A stretch of 64,000 bases of DNA from Pseudodesulfovibrio pelocollis (GTDB lineage: Bacteria > Desulfobacterota > Desulfovibrionia > Desulfovibrionales > Desulfovibrionaceae). The translations under genes and the position numbers were made by a program. Positions 42,425 to 49,648 of the stretch are shown here, in pieces. Below the pieces are notes generated by a model that saw only the letters and a program-made list of their open reading frames with translations, was not told where the DNA came from and did no database searches. The stretch lies in contig NZ_JASTWE010000011.1 in the NCBI RefSeq assembly GCF_030282845.1, positions 1 through 64,000 of the forward strand, given 5' to 3'. Each line of letters opens with the position of its first letter. Positions within the stretch are counted from its first letter, which is position 1.

Positions 42425-43267
42425 ATGTCACGATCTTCGCGCCCTGCCTGGATGGCGGCCGCCCTGCTGGCCTTCCTGCCCACGTCCCTGGCGGGCTGTC
42501 TGGCCATCAACGCCATGTTCGGCGTGCTCGGGCTGGTCGGCCCGGCCCCGATCCAGTATGCGGGCACTGCCTATTCCGTGGGCGAATACACCTACCAGTT
42601 CGCGGTCAACGACAAGACCCCGGACGAGGTGCTGGGCGAGAAGTTCGCCTGGCTCATCGGCCCGGACGCATCGTCGACACCGCAAACCTTTCCGTCTGCG
42701 CCGACATTGGGCAAACCGACATTGATGCTCGCCGATGCCGGAGCCGCGCCAATGGCCGCCACGGAGCCGGTCGTCATGGTGCCGGTCTCCATGCCTTTGG
42801 GCCCTGCGACATCCGAGGAGAGCGAAGCCGCGATTTCGCGGGAGCCGACCCCGGACCCGGACCTGATCCCGATCCCGATGCGCCGGGCCTGGACCGATCA
42901 GCCAGACGCCGGGCCAGTCCCTGCCGCCGGGCCAGTCCCTGCCGCCGGGCCAGTCCCTGCCGCCGGGCCAGCCCGCGCCGTGGTCGCTGCCCGCGCCGGG
43001 GCCATCGGGCCGGACCTGCTGGCCCAGCGGCTCAACAGGCTCGAATCCTCGCTGGCCCAGGCCGAGCGCATGTACCTGCGCGGAATCGGCCAGGGCGTGC
43101 GGTGCACGGCCTCCACACCTGATGGACAGGGCGGAGTCAGCGGGACCGGCTCGGTCCGGCATCCGGTGATGCAGGCCGCCCCAGCCGGGCCATGGCGCGT
43201 GGCCCGGCCGGACTCTGCCCCGGAAGTCCTGTCGGGCGCGGGGGCCGGTCTACCCGCCCGGTCGTGA
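42425..43267 (+). CDS. Uncharacterised Pro/Ala-rich lipoprotein with internal tandem repeat
   Basis: A 280-aa protein with a lipoprotein signal (WMAAALLAFLPTSLAGC). An N-terminal part around VGPAPIQYAGTAYSVGEYTYQF is followed by a low-complexity Pro/Ala linker and a short helical segment (LLAQRLNRLESSLAQAERM) before another disordered tail. Not a family I recognise. The start is uncertain: ATG 42425, 42410 or 42377, none with a good ribosome site; the signal fits 42425 best. It ends overlapping, tail to tail, the 43250-43501 gene by 18 bp. Confidence 0.6.
   Translation: MSRSSRPAWMAAALLAFLPTSLAGCLAINAMFGVLGLVGPAPIQYAGTAYSVGEYTYQFAVNDKTPDEVLGEKFAWLIGPDASSTPQTFPSAPTLGKPTLMLADAGAAPMAATEPVVMVPVSMPLGPATSEESEAAISREPTPDPDLIPIPMRRAWTDQPDAGPVPAAGPVPAAGPVPAAGPARAVVAARAGAIGPDLLAQRLNRLESSLAQAERMYLRGIGQGVRCTASTPDGQGGVSGTGSVRHPVMQAAPAGPWRVARPDSAPEVLSGAGAGLPARS
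42908..42974 (+). repeat. 18-bp tandem repeat (3.6 copies) in lipoprotein gene
   Basis: GCCGGGCCAGTCCCTGCC repeats at 42908, 42926 and 42944, with a partial fourth copy at 42962. Units are identical and encode AGPVPA, so copy number could change without a frameshift. Confidence 0.85.
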
Positions 43268-43501
43268 TTCCCTTGGCCTGGGCTGGCACAAATCACCGGT
43301 CGGGGCGGGCCGCTCCATGTGCTGATTGCGCTGCTCGCGCAGCCAGGCGCGCAGGTCTTCGGGCAGGGCGCGCCATGTGCCCTTGACCCCCCGCTTCCAG
43401 GCGGGCAGGCCGTGCATCCTCACCAGTTGGTGCATGTTCTTGGGATTCTCACCCACGGCCAGGCAGATGTCCTTGGCCCCCTTCAGGCAGATGGAGTCCA
43501 T
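43250..43501 (-). CDS. Small HTH-like protein in phage-type cluster
   Basis: An 83-aa protein beginning MDSICLKGAKDICLAVGENP, with AVGENPKNMHQLVRMHGLPAWKRG, which resembles a winged or excisionase-type helix-turn-helix, and LPEDLRAWLREQRNQHME. A phage-terminase-small-subunit- or excisionase-like DNA-binding role is possible. GGGAGGGGAC precedes the ATG at 43501, overlapping the DUF5675 gene by 19 bp. Part of the phage-like switch. Confidence 0.6.
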   Translation of the reverse strand: MDSICLKGAKDICLAVGENPKNMHQLVRMHGLPAWKRGVKGTWRALPEDLRAWLREQRNQHMERPAPTGDLCQPRPRESRPGG

Positions 43502-43914
43502 GTCCCCTCCCCGTAGGCCTTGCGGATGGTCAGGTCGAAGCGGTCCTGCCCGGCGCAGCGCTCCAGGAAGGCGGCAAAGGCGTGGCCGGAATCGAGCACG
43601 GCCCGGCTGCGGCCCACCACGCCGAAGCGCGAGCCCAGCAGCACGCACCCGCTGGTGTCGGCCGCCACATTGCCCCGGTGGAACAGGATGTGCGTGCGCC
43701 CGGGCACACCTGCCACCTCAAAGGTGTTGCCGAACCGGGGCGAGTTGACCCGGCGGCATTGATAGCGCCCTGCCGGGACGCAGGACTCGCCCACCGCGTT
43801 GCCGCGATCCGGCGGCTCCAGGGTCAGGCAAAAAACCTGCCCGTCCAGGCTGAGCACGCCAAAGGTCCCGGCCTCGCCGCTCTCTATTCGTACTAGTTCC
43901 ATGTTTTCAAGCAT
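43483..43914 (-). CDS. DUF5675 family protein
   Basis: A 143-aa protein with the DUF5675 pattern: GTFGVLSLDGQVFCLTLEPPDRGN, CVPAGRYQCRRVNSPRFG, GRTHILFHRGNVAADTSGCVLLG. The family is frequent in phage and prophage lysis regions; function unknown, perhaps a peptidase-like or cell-wall enzyme. The start chosen is ATG 43914 after GGAGGAGCAG; an ATG at 43926 is in frame. Diverges from the repressor gene. Confidence 0.82.
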   Translation of the reverse strand: MLENMELVRIESGEAGTFGVLSLDGQVFCLTLEPPDRGNAVGESCVPAGRYQCRRVNSPRFGNTFEVAGVPGRTHILFHRGNVAADTSGCVLLGSRFGVVGRSRAVLDSGHAFAAFLERCAGQDRFDLTIRKAYGEGTWTPSA

Positions 43915-43970
43915 CTGCTCCTCCATTTGCGGGTCGCCCCCACAGGCATGAACAGGGAGAAGGTAGACGT

Positions 43971-44037
43971 TTGACTATACAATAGTCAACAAATTTTGTC
44001 ATTCAACTTTAGACATTCATCAAATTCCGTGTATATG
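43971..44037. promoter_or_regulatory. Divergent promoters and palindromic operator of the S24 repressor
   Basis: A perfect palindrome TTGACTAT-ACA-ATAGTCAA lies at 43971-43989. A minus-strand promoter (-35 ATGACA at 44002-43997, 17 bp, -10 TATAGT at 43979-43974) has its -10 inside the palindrome, so a bound repressor would block DUF5675 transcription. A plus-strand pair TAGACA (44010-44015), 16 bp, TATATG (44032-44037) may drive the repressor. Confidence 0.65.
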
Positions 44038-44073
44038 TATGCGTAACTTCGTATCATTCACAAGGGGATGATC

Positions 44074-44820
44074 ATGGGATTCACTGAAGACGTGCGCCAG
44101 GCCCTGCTGAGCCGGGTGGGCCGGGGCAAACGGTATCCGAACAACAAGCGCATGGCCGACGAGCTGGGCATCGACCCCTCGCAGCTCAACCGCTTCCTCA
44201 AGCGTGAGCGCGGGCTCAACGCCGATTCCCTGGGGCACATCCTCGACCGCGTCGGCGTCTCGCTGGTCTTTGGCGACGAGCCTGCGGACGCGGCCCGGGA
44301 GGTGTGCTTCCGCCTGCCGGACAAGACCCAGGCCGTGCCCGGGGCTCCTGATCCGCAGCCGGATGACTATCTGGCCGTGCCCCTGGCCAGCTCGCCCGTG
44401 GCCGCCGGGCCGGGCCTGATTCCCGAGGACAAGGTCGAGGGCTGGGTGCTGGTCTGGCGGCATCAGGAGTCCATCCGCTTCCGGTCCAACCTGGTGGCCG
44501 TGGAGGTCGGCAAGAACGAACTCTCCATGATCCCCACCCTGCACCCCGGCGACATCGTGCTGGTGGACCGCAACGACCGCGATCCGAGCCCGGCGGGCAA
44601 GATCATGCTCGTCAGCGAGCCTGGCCCGGACGGGGGCGCCATGGTCAAGCGCGTCAACACCAAGCGGCTCGACGGCGACCTGGAGCTGATCTTCTACTCC
44701 GACAACAGCCGCCAGTTCCCGCCCGTCACCTACCGCCTGGAGCGCGACTACGACGGCGACATCAGTCGCGCCATCGGCGGCAATGTGGTCTGGGCGTGGA
44801 GCGACATGACCAGAAAATAG
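44074..44820 (+). CDS. CI/LexA-like repressor (HTH + S24 peptidase)
   Basis: A 248-aa regulator. The N-terminal HTH reads KRMADELGIDPSQLNRFLKRERGLNADSLGHIL. The C-terminal S24 domain has NELSMIPTLHPGDIVLVDRN (nucleophilic Ser) and GAMVKRVNTKRL (catalytic Lys), so RecA-stimulated self-cleavage is possible. Start ATG 44074 after AAGGGG. Probably binds the palindrome at 43971-43989 and controls the divergent DUF5675 and small HTH genes. Confidence 0.87.
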   Translation: MGFTEDVRQALLSRVGRGKRYPNNKRMADELGIDPSQLNRFLKRERGLNADSLGHILDRVGVSLVFGDEPADAAREVCFRLPDKTQAVPGAPDPQPDDYLAVPLASSPVAAGPGLIPEDKVEGWVLVWRHQESIRFRSNLVAVEVGKNELSMIPTLHPGDIVLVDRNDRDPSPAGKIMLVSEPGPDGGAMVKRVNTKRLDGDLELIFYSDNSRQFPPVTYRLERDYDGDISRAIGGNVVWAWSDMTRK

Positions 44821-44842
44821 CCCTTGGGCGCTGGAGATCAAC

Positions 44843-45862
44843 ATGAAATTTGCCATTCGACTCTTTGTCCGGTTCCTGCCTGTGCTGTGCTTCCTGCTCA
44901 CGGCCGGTATGGGCCTGGCCAGTCCGGGCGTGACCAGTTCCGGCATGACTGATCCGGGCGAGACTGGTCCGGGCGTGAACCCGGAAATCCCGGCCCTGGC
45001 CGACATCCTGGGCGGAACCGATCCCGAGGCACGTGCCCGGGCCGTCGTCCGTCTGAAGGCCATGGGCCAGCCTGCCATGCCCGGCCTCGTGGCCGCCCTG
45101 GCCGAGGGCGATGCCGTGCGGCGGCGCGGCGCGGCCCTGGGCCTTGGCCTGTTGCCCGCGCCCGGGTTGGCGGACAAGGCCATTGTCGCGGCCCTGGCCG
45201 ACCCGGACACCACAGTGCGGAGCATGGCCGCCCATGCGTCGGCCGCAGCCGGGCCAGACATGGCTCCCGGGCTGGTGGGCCTGCTGGCCGACCCCGACCC
45301 GTCGAGGCGCGACGCTGCGGCCTATGGATTGAGCCTCATGGGGCGCAAGGCCGTGCCCGCCCTGGCCGCCGGACTGGCCGCGCCCGATGCCTTTGCCCGG
45401 GCCAAGGCGGCGTGGCTGCTGGGCCATCTGGGCCAGGATGCCGCGCCAGCAATCCCGGCCCTGATCCGCGCCCTGGACACCGACGACCAGCGCGTGGTCC
45501 ATGTGCTGGCCGAGGCCATCGACACCATCAGCCCGCCCCCGGCCCTGGTCTGGCACCACCTCATGCTGCTGGGCGCGCCTTGTTCCGGGCTCTATCCCCA
45601 GGCCCGGCTGGGCAGGGCGGCGGCCCCCATCCTGGTGCGCCTGCTCGACAGGCCCGGCACGCCCCTGGCCCAGACCGCTTTCCGCGCCCTGCTGGGCATC
45701 GGCAACGACGCCATCCCGGCCCTGTCCCGGGCCGTGGCCACGGGCACCCCGAGCCAGCGCACCGGAGCCGCCCTGCTGCTCTCGGACATCGACCCGGCCT
45801 CGGTGCTCTCGCTGCCCGAAGACCTTCGCCAGTCCCTGTCCGGACTCAGGCACCAACCCTAG
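44843..45862 (+). CDS. Exported HEAT-repeat protein
   Basis: A 339-aa protein with a signal peptide (FVRFLPVLCFLLTAGMGLA) and at least six HEAT/PBS-lyase-like repeats (PEARARAVVRLKAMGQPAMPGL; DTTVRSMAAHASAAAG; DPSRRDAAAYGLSLMGRKAVPAL). A protein-binding solenoid in the periplasm; partner unknown. GGAGATCAAC precedes the ATG. It lies 22 bp past the repressor on the same strand. Confidence 0.8.
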   Translation: MKFAIRLFVRFLPVLCFLLTAGMGLASPGVTSSGMTDPGETGPGVNPEIPALADILGGTDPEARARAVVRLKAMGQPAMPGLVAALAEGDAVRRRGAALGLGLLPAPGLADKAIVAALADPDTTVRSMAAHASAAAGPDMAPGLVGLLADPDPSRRDAAAYGLSLMGRKAVPALAAGLAAPDAFARAKAAWLLGHLGQDAAPAIPALIRALDTDDQRVVHVLAEAIDTISPPPALVWHHLMLLGAPCSGLYPQARLGRAAAPILVRLLDRPGTPLAQTAFRALLGIGNDAIPALSRAVATGTPSQRTGAALLLSDIDPASVLSLPEDLRQSLSGLRHQP

Positions 45863-45878
45863 CCGACAGGAGGCACCC

Positions 45879-46283
45879 ATGCCGAAACTGATCTATGCAC
45901 TCATCTGCGCCGACCTGATCATTGACAGAGACTCAAGCAGCACCTCCTTCATCCGCACCGTGGAACACGCAGTGGTCCCGGCGCTCCCGGCCACGCTCCC
46001 TCCGGTGTTCTTCGCCAGCCTGTGGGAGCTTGGCGACACGGGCGGCCAGCCCTTCACCGTGTCCCTGACCCTGACCCCGCCCCGGGGCGAGGGGGCCATG
46101 CTCGGCGCCCAGGAGGTCACTCCCGGCGCGACCATGCTCCACAAGATGAACTTCCAGCTGCCCGGCCTCACGGTGTCGGACGAGGGCCGCCACGTCCTCT
46201 CTGCCGCCATCAGGACCGACTCCGGCTGGAAGACCGTGGCCGAGCTGCCCCTGTTCGTGTTCAAGGGGTCTGACAAGGCCTGA
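45879..46283 (+). CDS. DUF6941-like beta-sandwich protein
   Basis: A 134-aa protein: MPKLIYALICADLIIDRDSS, then PPVFFASLWELGDTGGQPF and LPGLTVSDEGRHVLSAAIRT, and VAELPLFVF at the end. The pattern resembles DUF6941, small immunoglobulin-like proteins of unknown function. ACAGGAGG precedes the ATG. Third gene after the repressor. Confidence 0.7.
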   Translation: MPKLIYALICADLIIDRDSSSTSFIRTVEHAVVPALPATLPPVFFASLWELGDTGGQPFTVSLTLTPPRGEGAMLGAQEVTPGATMLHKMNFQLPGLTVSDEGRHVLSAAIRTDSGWKTVAELPLFVFKGSDKA

Positions 46284-47154
46284 CGCAACGCATTCCGCCC
46301 ATTCGCCCGCGCCATGGCGGGTGGTGAATCGGCGGCGAGCCAGTCCGCGCCATCGGGCACGCGATGGCCCAAAGGCGTAAGGGCCGGTCTCGACCTGAGG
46401 TGTCGAGACCGGCCCTTGTGTTCGCGCCCGAGATCGCGCCCGAGTTCGCGCACAGGGTCGCGCCCTGGTTGCGGCAGAGGCCGATCCCGATGCATTGCTC
46501 AATGCAGTGACCTGAAATGCCGATGCATTATCAACGCAACACCGCCCCGCCCCATGGGTTCGAAACACCACGCTCGTGCGATTCGCCGCCCTCCCCCTTG
46601 CAGCAGGCAAAACCTACAATGTTATTTTAGCTTTTTTTCAAAGTAAAATAGGCAATTACGTACAATTTTGGTCAGTTTTTGCTGGACATTCAACCATGTT
46701 CGAACTAGCCTCTCGGCGAACTCTCTATATAAATACGGCTTACAATATCTAGCCTGCGATCACCTTGTGGCGGTCGCCATTTCGTGAGGTTGGGGATGCG
46801 GACTGCGCTCTTGATACGTGCCGGGGAGGGAAGGGGGCTGCCCACGAGCGGGGATTTCCTTCGGGCCGGATTTGTGGTGTCCACCGCCGTGGCTCGGGCC
46901 GACCGGCCCGGACAGGGCCAGGGCGCGCTCCAGGAACCGAGGGAGCCCGGGGACGAGCCGGATGGCGGGTGCTGTGGCGGACCAGCCGACGAAGGGGCCG
47001 GGGATGTGGAGGGGATGGCCGGGGAGATAGCGCCGACACTGGTGGCCAAGGCGTCGGCGGTCAAAAAAGAGGACAGCGCGCAGGTTTTCCCGCGCCTTCC
47101 TGAGGCATGCAGCGTAGGGGCGCGATGCCTGCGGGCGACCCGGCCGGAAGACGG
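46284..47154. other. 871-bp intergenic region with hairpin and AT-rich tract
   Basis: No gene I can support. It has the strong hairpin at 46379-46417, a TCGCGCCCGAG direct-repeat tract at about 46422-46450, an AT-rich part at about 46610-46760 with TATTTTA/TAAAATA dyads, and a GC-rich stretch from 46760 to 47154. Long GC-rich frames exist on both strands there but show low-complexity sequence typical of noise. Confidence 0.5.
46379..46417 (+). terminator. Strong hairpin after the phage-like cluster
   Basis: AAGGGCCGGTCTCGAC and GTCGAGACCGGCCCTT form a perfect 16-bp stem with a 7-nt loop, about 95 bp past the DUF6941-like stop. It lacks a T run, so it may be Rho-assisted or have another role. 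Confidence 0.6.
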
Positions 47155-47958
47155 CTACAGCACGTCTTCGTAACCGTCCAGGGCATCGTCCACGGCCATG
47201 CCATCGTGAACGACGCGGCCCAGCACCTGCACCAGCCGGGTGGGGTCGCGGTGCTGGAACACGTTGCGCCCCACCGAGAGTCCGGCTCCGCCCGCGTCGA
47301 TGGACACCCGGACCATGTCCAGGAAAGCCCGGGTGGAATCGAGCTTGGGCCCGCCCGCAATGACCACGGGCACGCAGGCGCATTCCACCACATGGGCAAA
47401 GGTATCGGCGTCGCCGGTATAGTTGACCTTGACCACGTCCGCGCCCAGCTCCGCGCCCACCCTGGCGCAGTGGGCCACCACGTCCGGGGCATATTCGTCA
47501 GCCACCTTGGGGCCGCGCGCATAGACCATGGCCAGCAGCGGCATGCCCCATTCGGCGGCCGTGGCAGCCACCGCGCCCAGATCGGCCAGCATCTGTCCCT
47601 CGGTCTCGTCGCCCAGGTTGACATGGACGCTCACGCCGTCCGCGCCCAGGCGGATAGCCTCCTCCACCGTGGTCACCAGCCGCTTGACATTGGGATAGGG
47701 CGAGAGCACGGTGCCGGCAGACAGGTGGACGATGAGCCCGAAATCCCGACCCTGCATGCGGTGGCCGAGCTTGACCTGCCCCTTGTGAACCAGGCCGGCG
47801 TTGGCACCGCCCGCCACCAGGCTGGTCACGGTGTCGCGCATCTTCTCAAGGCCGGGGATGGGGCCCACGGTCACGCCGTGGTCCATGGGCACGATGATGG
47901 TGCGCCGGGTGTCGCGATTGAAAATCCTCTCCAGACGAATGGCCTTTCCTATATGCAT
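47155..47958 (-). CDS. 2-amino-3,7-dideoxy-D-threo-hept-6-ulosonate synthase
   Basis: A 267-aa class I (Schiff-base) aldolase of the FbaB/DhnA family. It has [58 protein letters not shown] (Lys) and [16 protein letters not shown]. The MDHG and GGPK motifs match ADH synthase (MJ0400), which begins aromatic amino acid synthesis in methanogens and Desulfovibrio by making 3-dehydroquinate's precursor without DAHP synthase. Start ATG 47958 with AAGAGGTG upstream. A type I fructose-bisphosphate aldolase is the alternative reading. Confidence 0.85.
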   Translation of the reverse strand: MHIGKAIRLERIFNRDTRRTIIVPMDHGVTVGPIPGLEKMRDTVTSLVAGGANAGLVHKGQVKLGHRMQGRDFGLIVHLSAGTVLSPYPNVKRLVTTVEEAIRLGADGVSVHVNLGDETEGQMLADLGAVAATAAEWGMPLLAMVYARGPKVADEYAPDVVAHCARVGAELGADVVKVNYTGDADTFAHVVECACVPVVIAGGPKLDSTRAFLDMVRVSIDAGGAGLSVGRNVFQHRDPTRLVQVLGRVVHDGMAVDDALDGYEDVL

Positions 47959-48101
47959 CCTGCACCTCTTGCATGGTGGTTTGGTGTCGTGCCGCCGGAT
48001 TTCTCGACAATGCAGTTGACATAATACACTCCCTGGCCGGAGGAAAGGACAATGATCGCTCCGGGCAGCGCCGGAATCCTGTTTTGGGCGCATTCCCCGT
48101 A

Positions 48102-48130
48102 TTGACTCCGCCGGGAATTGTGACCACAAT
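48102..48130 (+). promoter_or_regulatory. Candidate promoter for the EAL/HDOD gene
   Basis: TTGACT (48102-48107), 17 bp, CACAAT (48125-48130), 32 bp before the ATG at 48163. The 204-bp divergent gap 47959-48162 also holds TTGACATAATAC near 48011-48025. Confidence 0.4.
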
Positions 48131-48162
48131 CCCTCAAGTACACGGCCCCAAAGAGAGGGACA

Positions 48163-49419
48163 ATGGACGAGACAACCTACCAGACCATATTCGTCGCCCG
48201 GCAGCCCATTTTCACGGCCCACAACGACACCTGGGGCTACCTGATGCTCTTTCGGGACAGCCAGGACGCGGATCGGGCCGTGATCTCGGACAACTCCGAG
48301 GCGACCATGAACCTGGTGGCCAACCTGCCCCTGTGCCGGGGGCTGGCGGGCAACCGCTCGCGCCTGCTCATCCACTTCACCCCCGAGGACGTGGTGGCTG
48401 GCACGCCCCTGGCCGTGCCATCAGGCAACACGGTCATCACCCTTGAGGAGCAGGCCGATCCTCCGGGCGGCCTCCTGAAGGCCCTGCGCGACCTCAAGGG
48501 CGATGGCTACGAGGTGGCCGTCAACAACTTCGAGGGGCGCCCCGGCTGCGAGCCACTGGTCGAGCTGGCCGATGTGCTCGTGGTGAACATTGCCGACAGG
48601 GGGCCCTCCGAACTGGCCGCCATCGTTGCCAGGGGCCAGAAATTCGGCGTCTCCCGGATGATCGCCAAGTGCGTGGAGAACGCCGACGACCTGGAGCGGG
48701 CCAGGGAGGCGGGGTTTTCCCTCTTCCATGGCTTCTTCTTCAAGCACCCCCTGACCGAATCGGGACGCAAGATCACCTCCTCGGAGATCACCCGGCTCAA
48801 GCTCTTCGAGATCATCGAGAAGGACGAGCCCGACTTCGACGCCCTGGCCCCGGCCATCGAGGCAGACGTGGCCATCAGCTACCGGCTGCTGAATTTTCTC
48901 AACTCGGCCAGCTTCAGCTTTGCCACCACCATCACCTCCATCAGGCAGGCCGTGGTCCTGGCCGGTTGGAAGCCCATCCGCAACTGGCTGCGGCTGATCA
49001 TCCTGACCGACATGGCCCCCTCGCAGAAGAGCCTCGAACTCTCCTACCTCTCGGCCCACCGGGCCAAGCTCTTCGAGACCGCGGCCCTGGGCGGCGGGTA
49101 CGAGGATGAATCGGACAAGCTCTTCATGCTCGGCCTCTTCTCCCTGCTCGACGCCCTGCTCGACATGCGCATGGAAACCATCGTCAGGCACCTGCCCGTG
49201 GACGACGACATCAAGAACGCCCTGTGCGGCGAGGACAACCGCTACGCCCCGTGGCTCGCCCTGGCCAAGGCCATCGAGCAGTCGGACTGGGACGCGGTGG
49301 GGGCCACGGCCAAGACCCTGGACCTGCTCCCCGGCACCGTGGCCGTCAGCTACCAGCACGCCTTTACCTGGGCCGACTCTTTCTTTGTATCGGAAAGCCA
49401 GGAACATCCCAAACAATAA
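48163..49419 (+). CDS. EAL-like/HDOD domain regulatory protein (YuxH type)
   Basis: A 418-aa protein. Residues 1-200 form a degenerate EAL domain ([51 protein letters not shown]) without the catalytic EAL or metal residues. Residues 210-400 form an HDOD domain ([40 protein letters not shown]). YuxH-type proteins of this plan act in signalling, sometimes motility or c-di-GMP circuits, but this one should not cut c-di-GMP. GAGAGGG precedes the ATG. Confidence 0.85.
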   Translation: MDETTYQTIFVARQPIFTAHNDTWGYLMLFRDSQDADRAVISDNSEATMNLVANLPLCRGLAGNRSRLLIHFTPEDVVAGTPLAVPSGNTVITLEEQADPPGGLLKALRDLKGDGYEVAVNNFEGRPGCEPLVELADVLVVNIADRGPSELAAIVARGQKFGVSRMIAKCVENADDLERAREAGFSLFHGFFFKHPLTESGRKITSSEITRLKLFEIIEKDEPDFDALAPAIEADVAISYRLLNFLNSASFSFATTITSIRQAVVLAGWKPIRNWLRLIILTDMAPSQKSLELSYLSAHRAKLFETAALGGGYEDESDKLFMLGLFSLLDALLDMRMETIVRHLPVDDDIKNALCGEDNRYAPWLALAKAIEQSDWDAVGATAKTLDLLPGTVAVSYQHAFTWADSFFVSESQEHPKQ

Positions 49420-49469
49420 GAGTTTTCAGCAAACGATAGCGTATCGACAGCGCGCGTTTCACCCTTTCT

Positions 49470-49507
49470 CGACACCCCTTTCGGCCGCCTTGCCGGAAGG
49501 GGTGTCG
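49470..49507. terminator. Hairpin between HDOD and ntrY genes
   Basis: CGACACCCCTT and AAGGGGTGTCG make an 11-bp perfect stem with inner CGG/CCG pairing. It lies between the convergent genes and has no T run, so it may work for both. Confidence 0.5.
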
Positions 49508-49648
49508 CGCTTGTTGCGGCCTCTGATTCGGACACGGCCGCGGGTGGCTTCGCTGGCAAGGTCACGGACAAGGCCAAAGAGGGTTGAAGGCGAAAGGGGC
49601 GGGGAGGAGGGCTGCGGCAGGAAGAGGGGGCTGGCCGCTGCGGCCCGG

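Noticed and set aside
42908-42974. CRISPR-like repeat array
   Set aside because: Units are contiguous without spacers and in frame within a coding sequence.
43250-46283. Complete prophage
   Set aside because: Only a repressor, a DUF5675 gene and a small DNA-binding gene are phage-like; no integrase, capsid, tail or terminase large subunit is present.
46784-47173. 129-codon plus-strand open frame
   Set aside because: No good ribosome site, composition of a random GC-rich frame, and it runs into the antisense of the ADH synthase gene.
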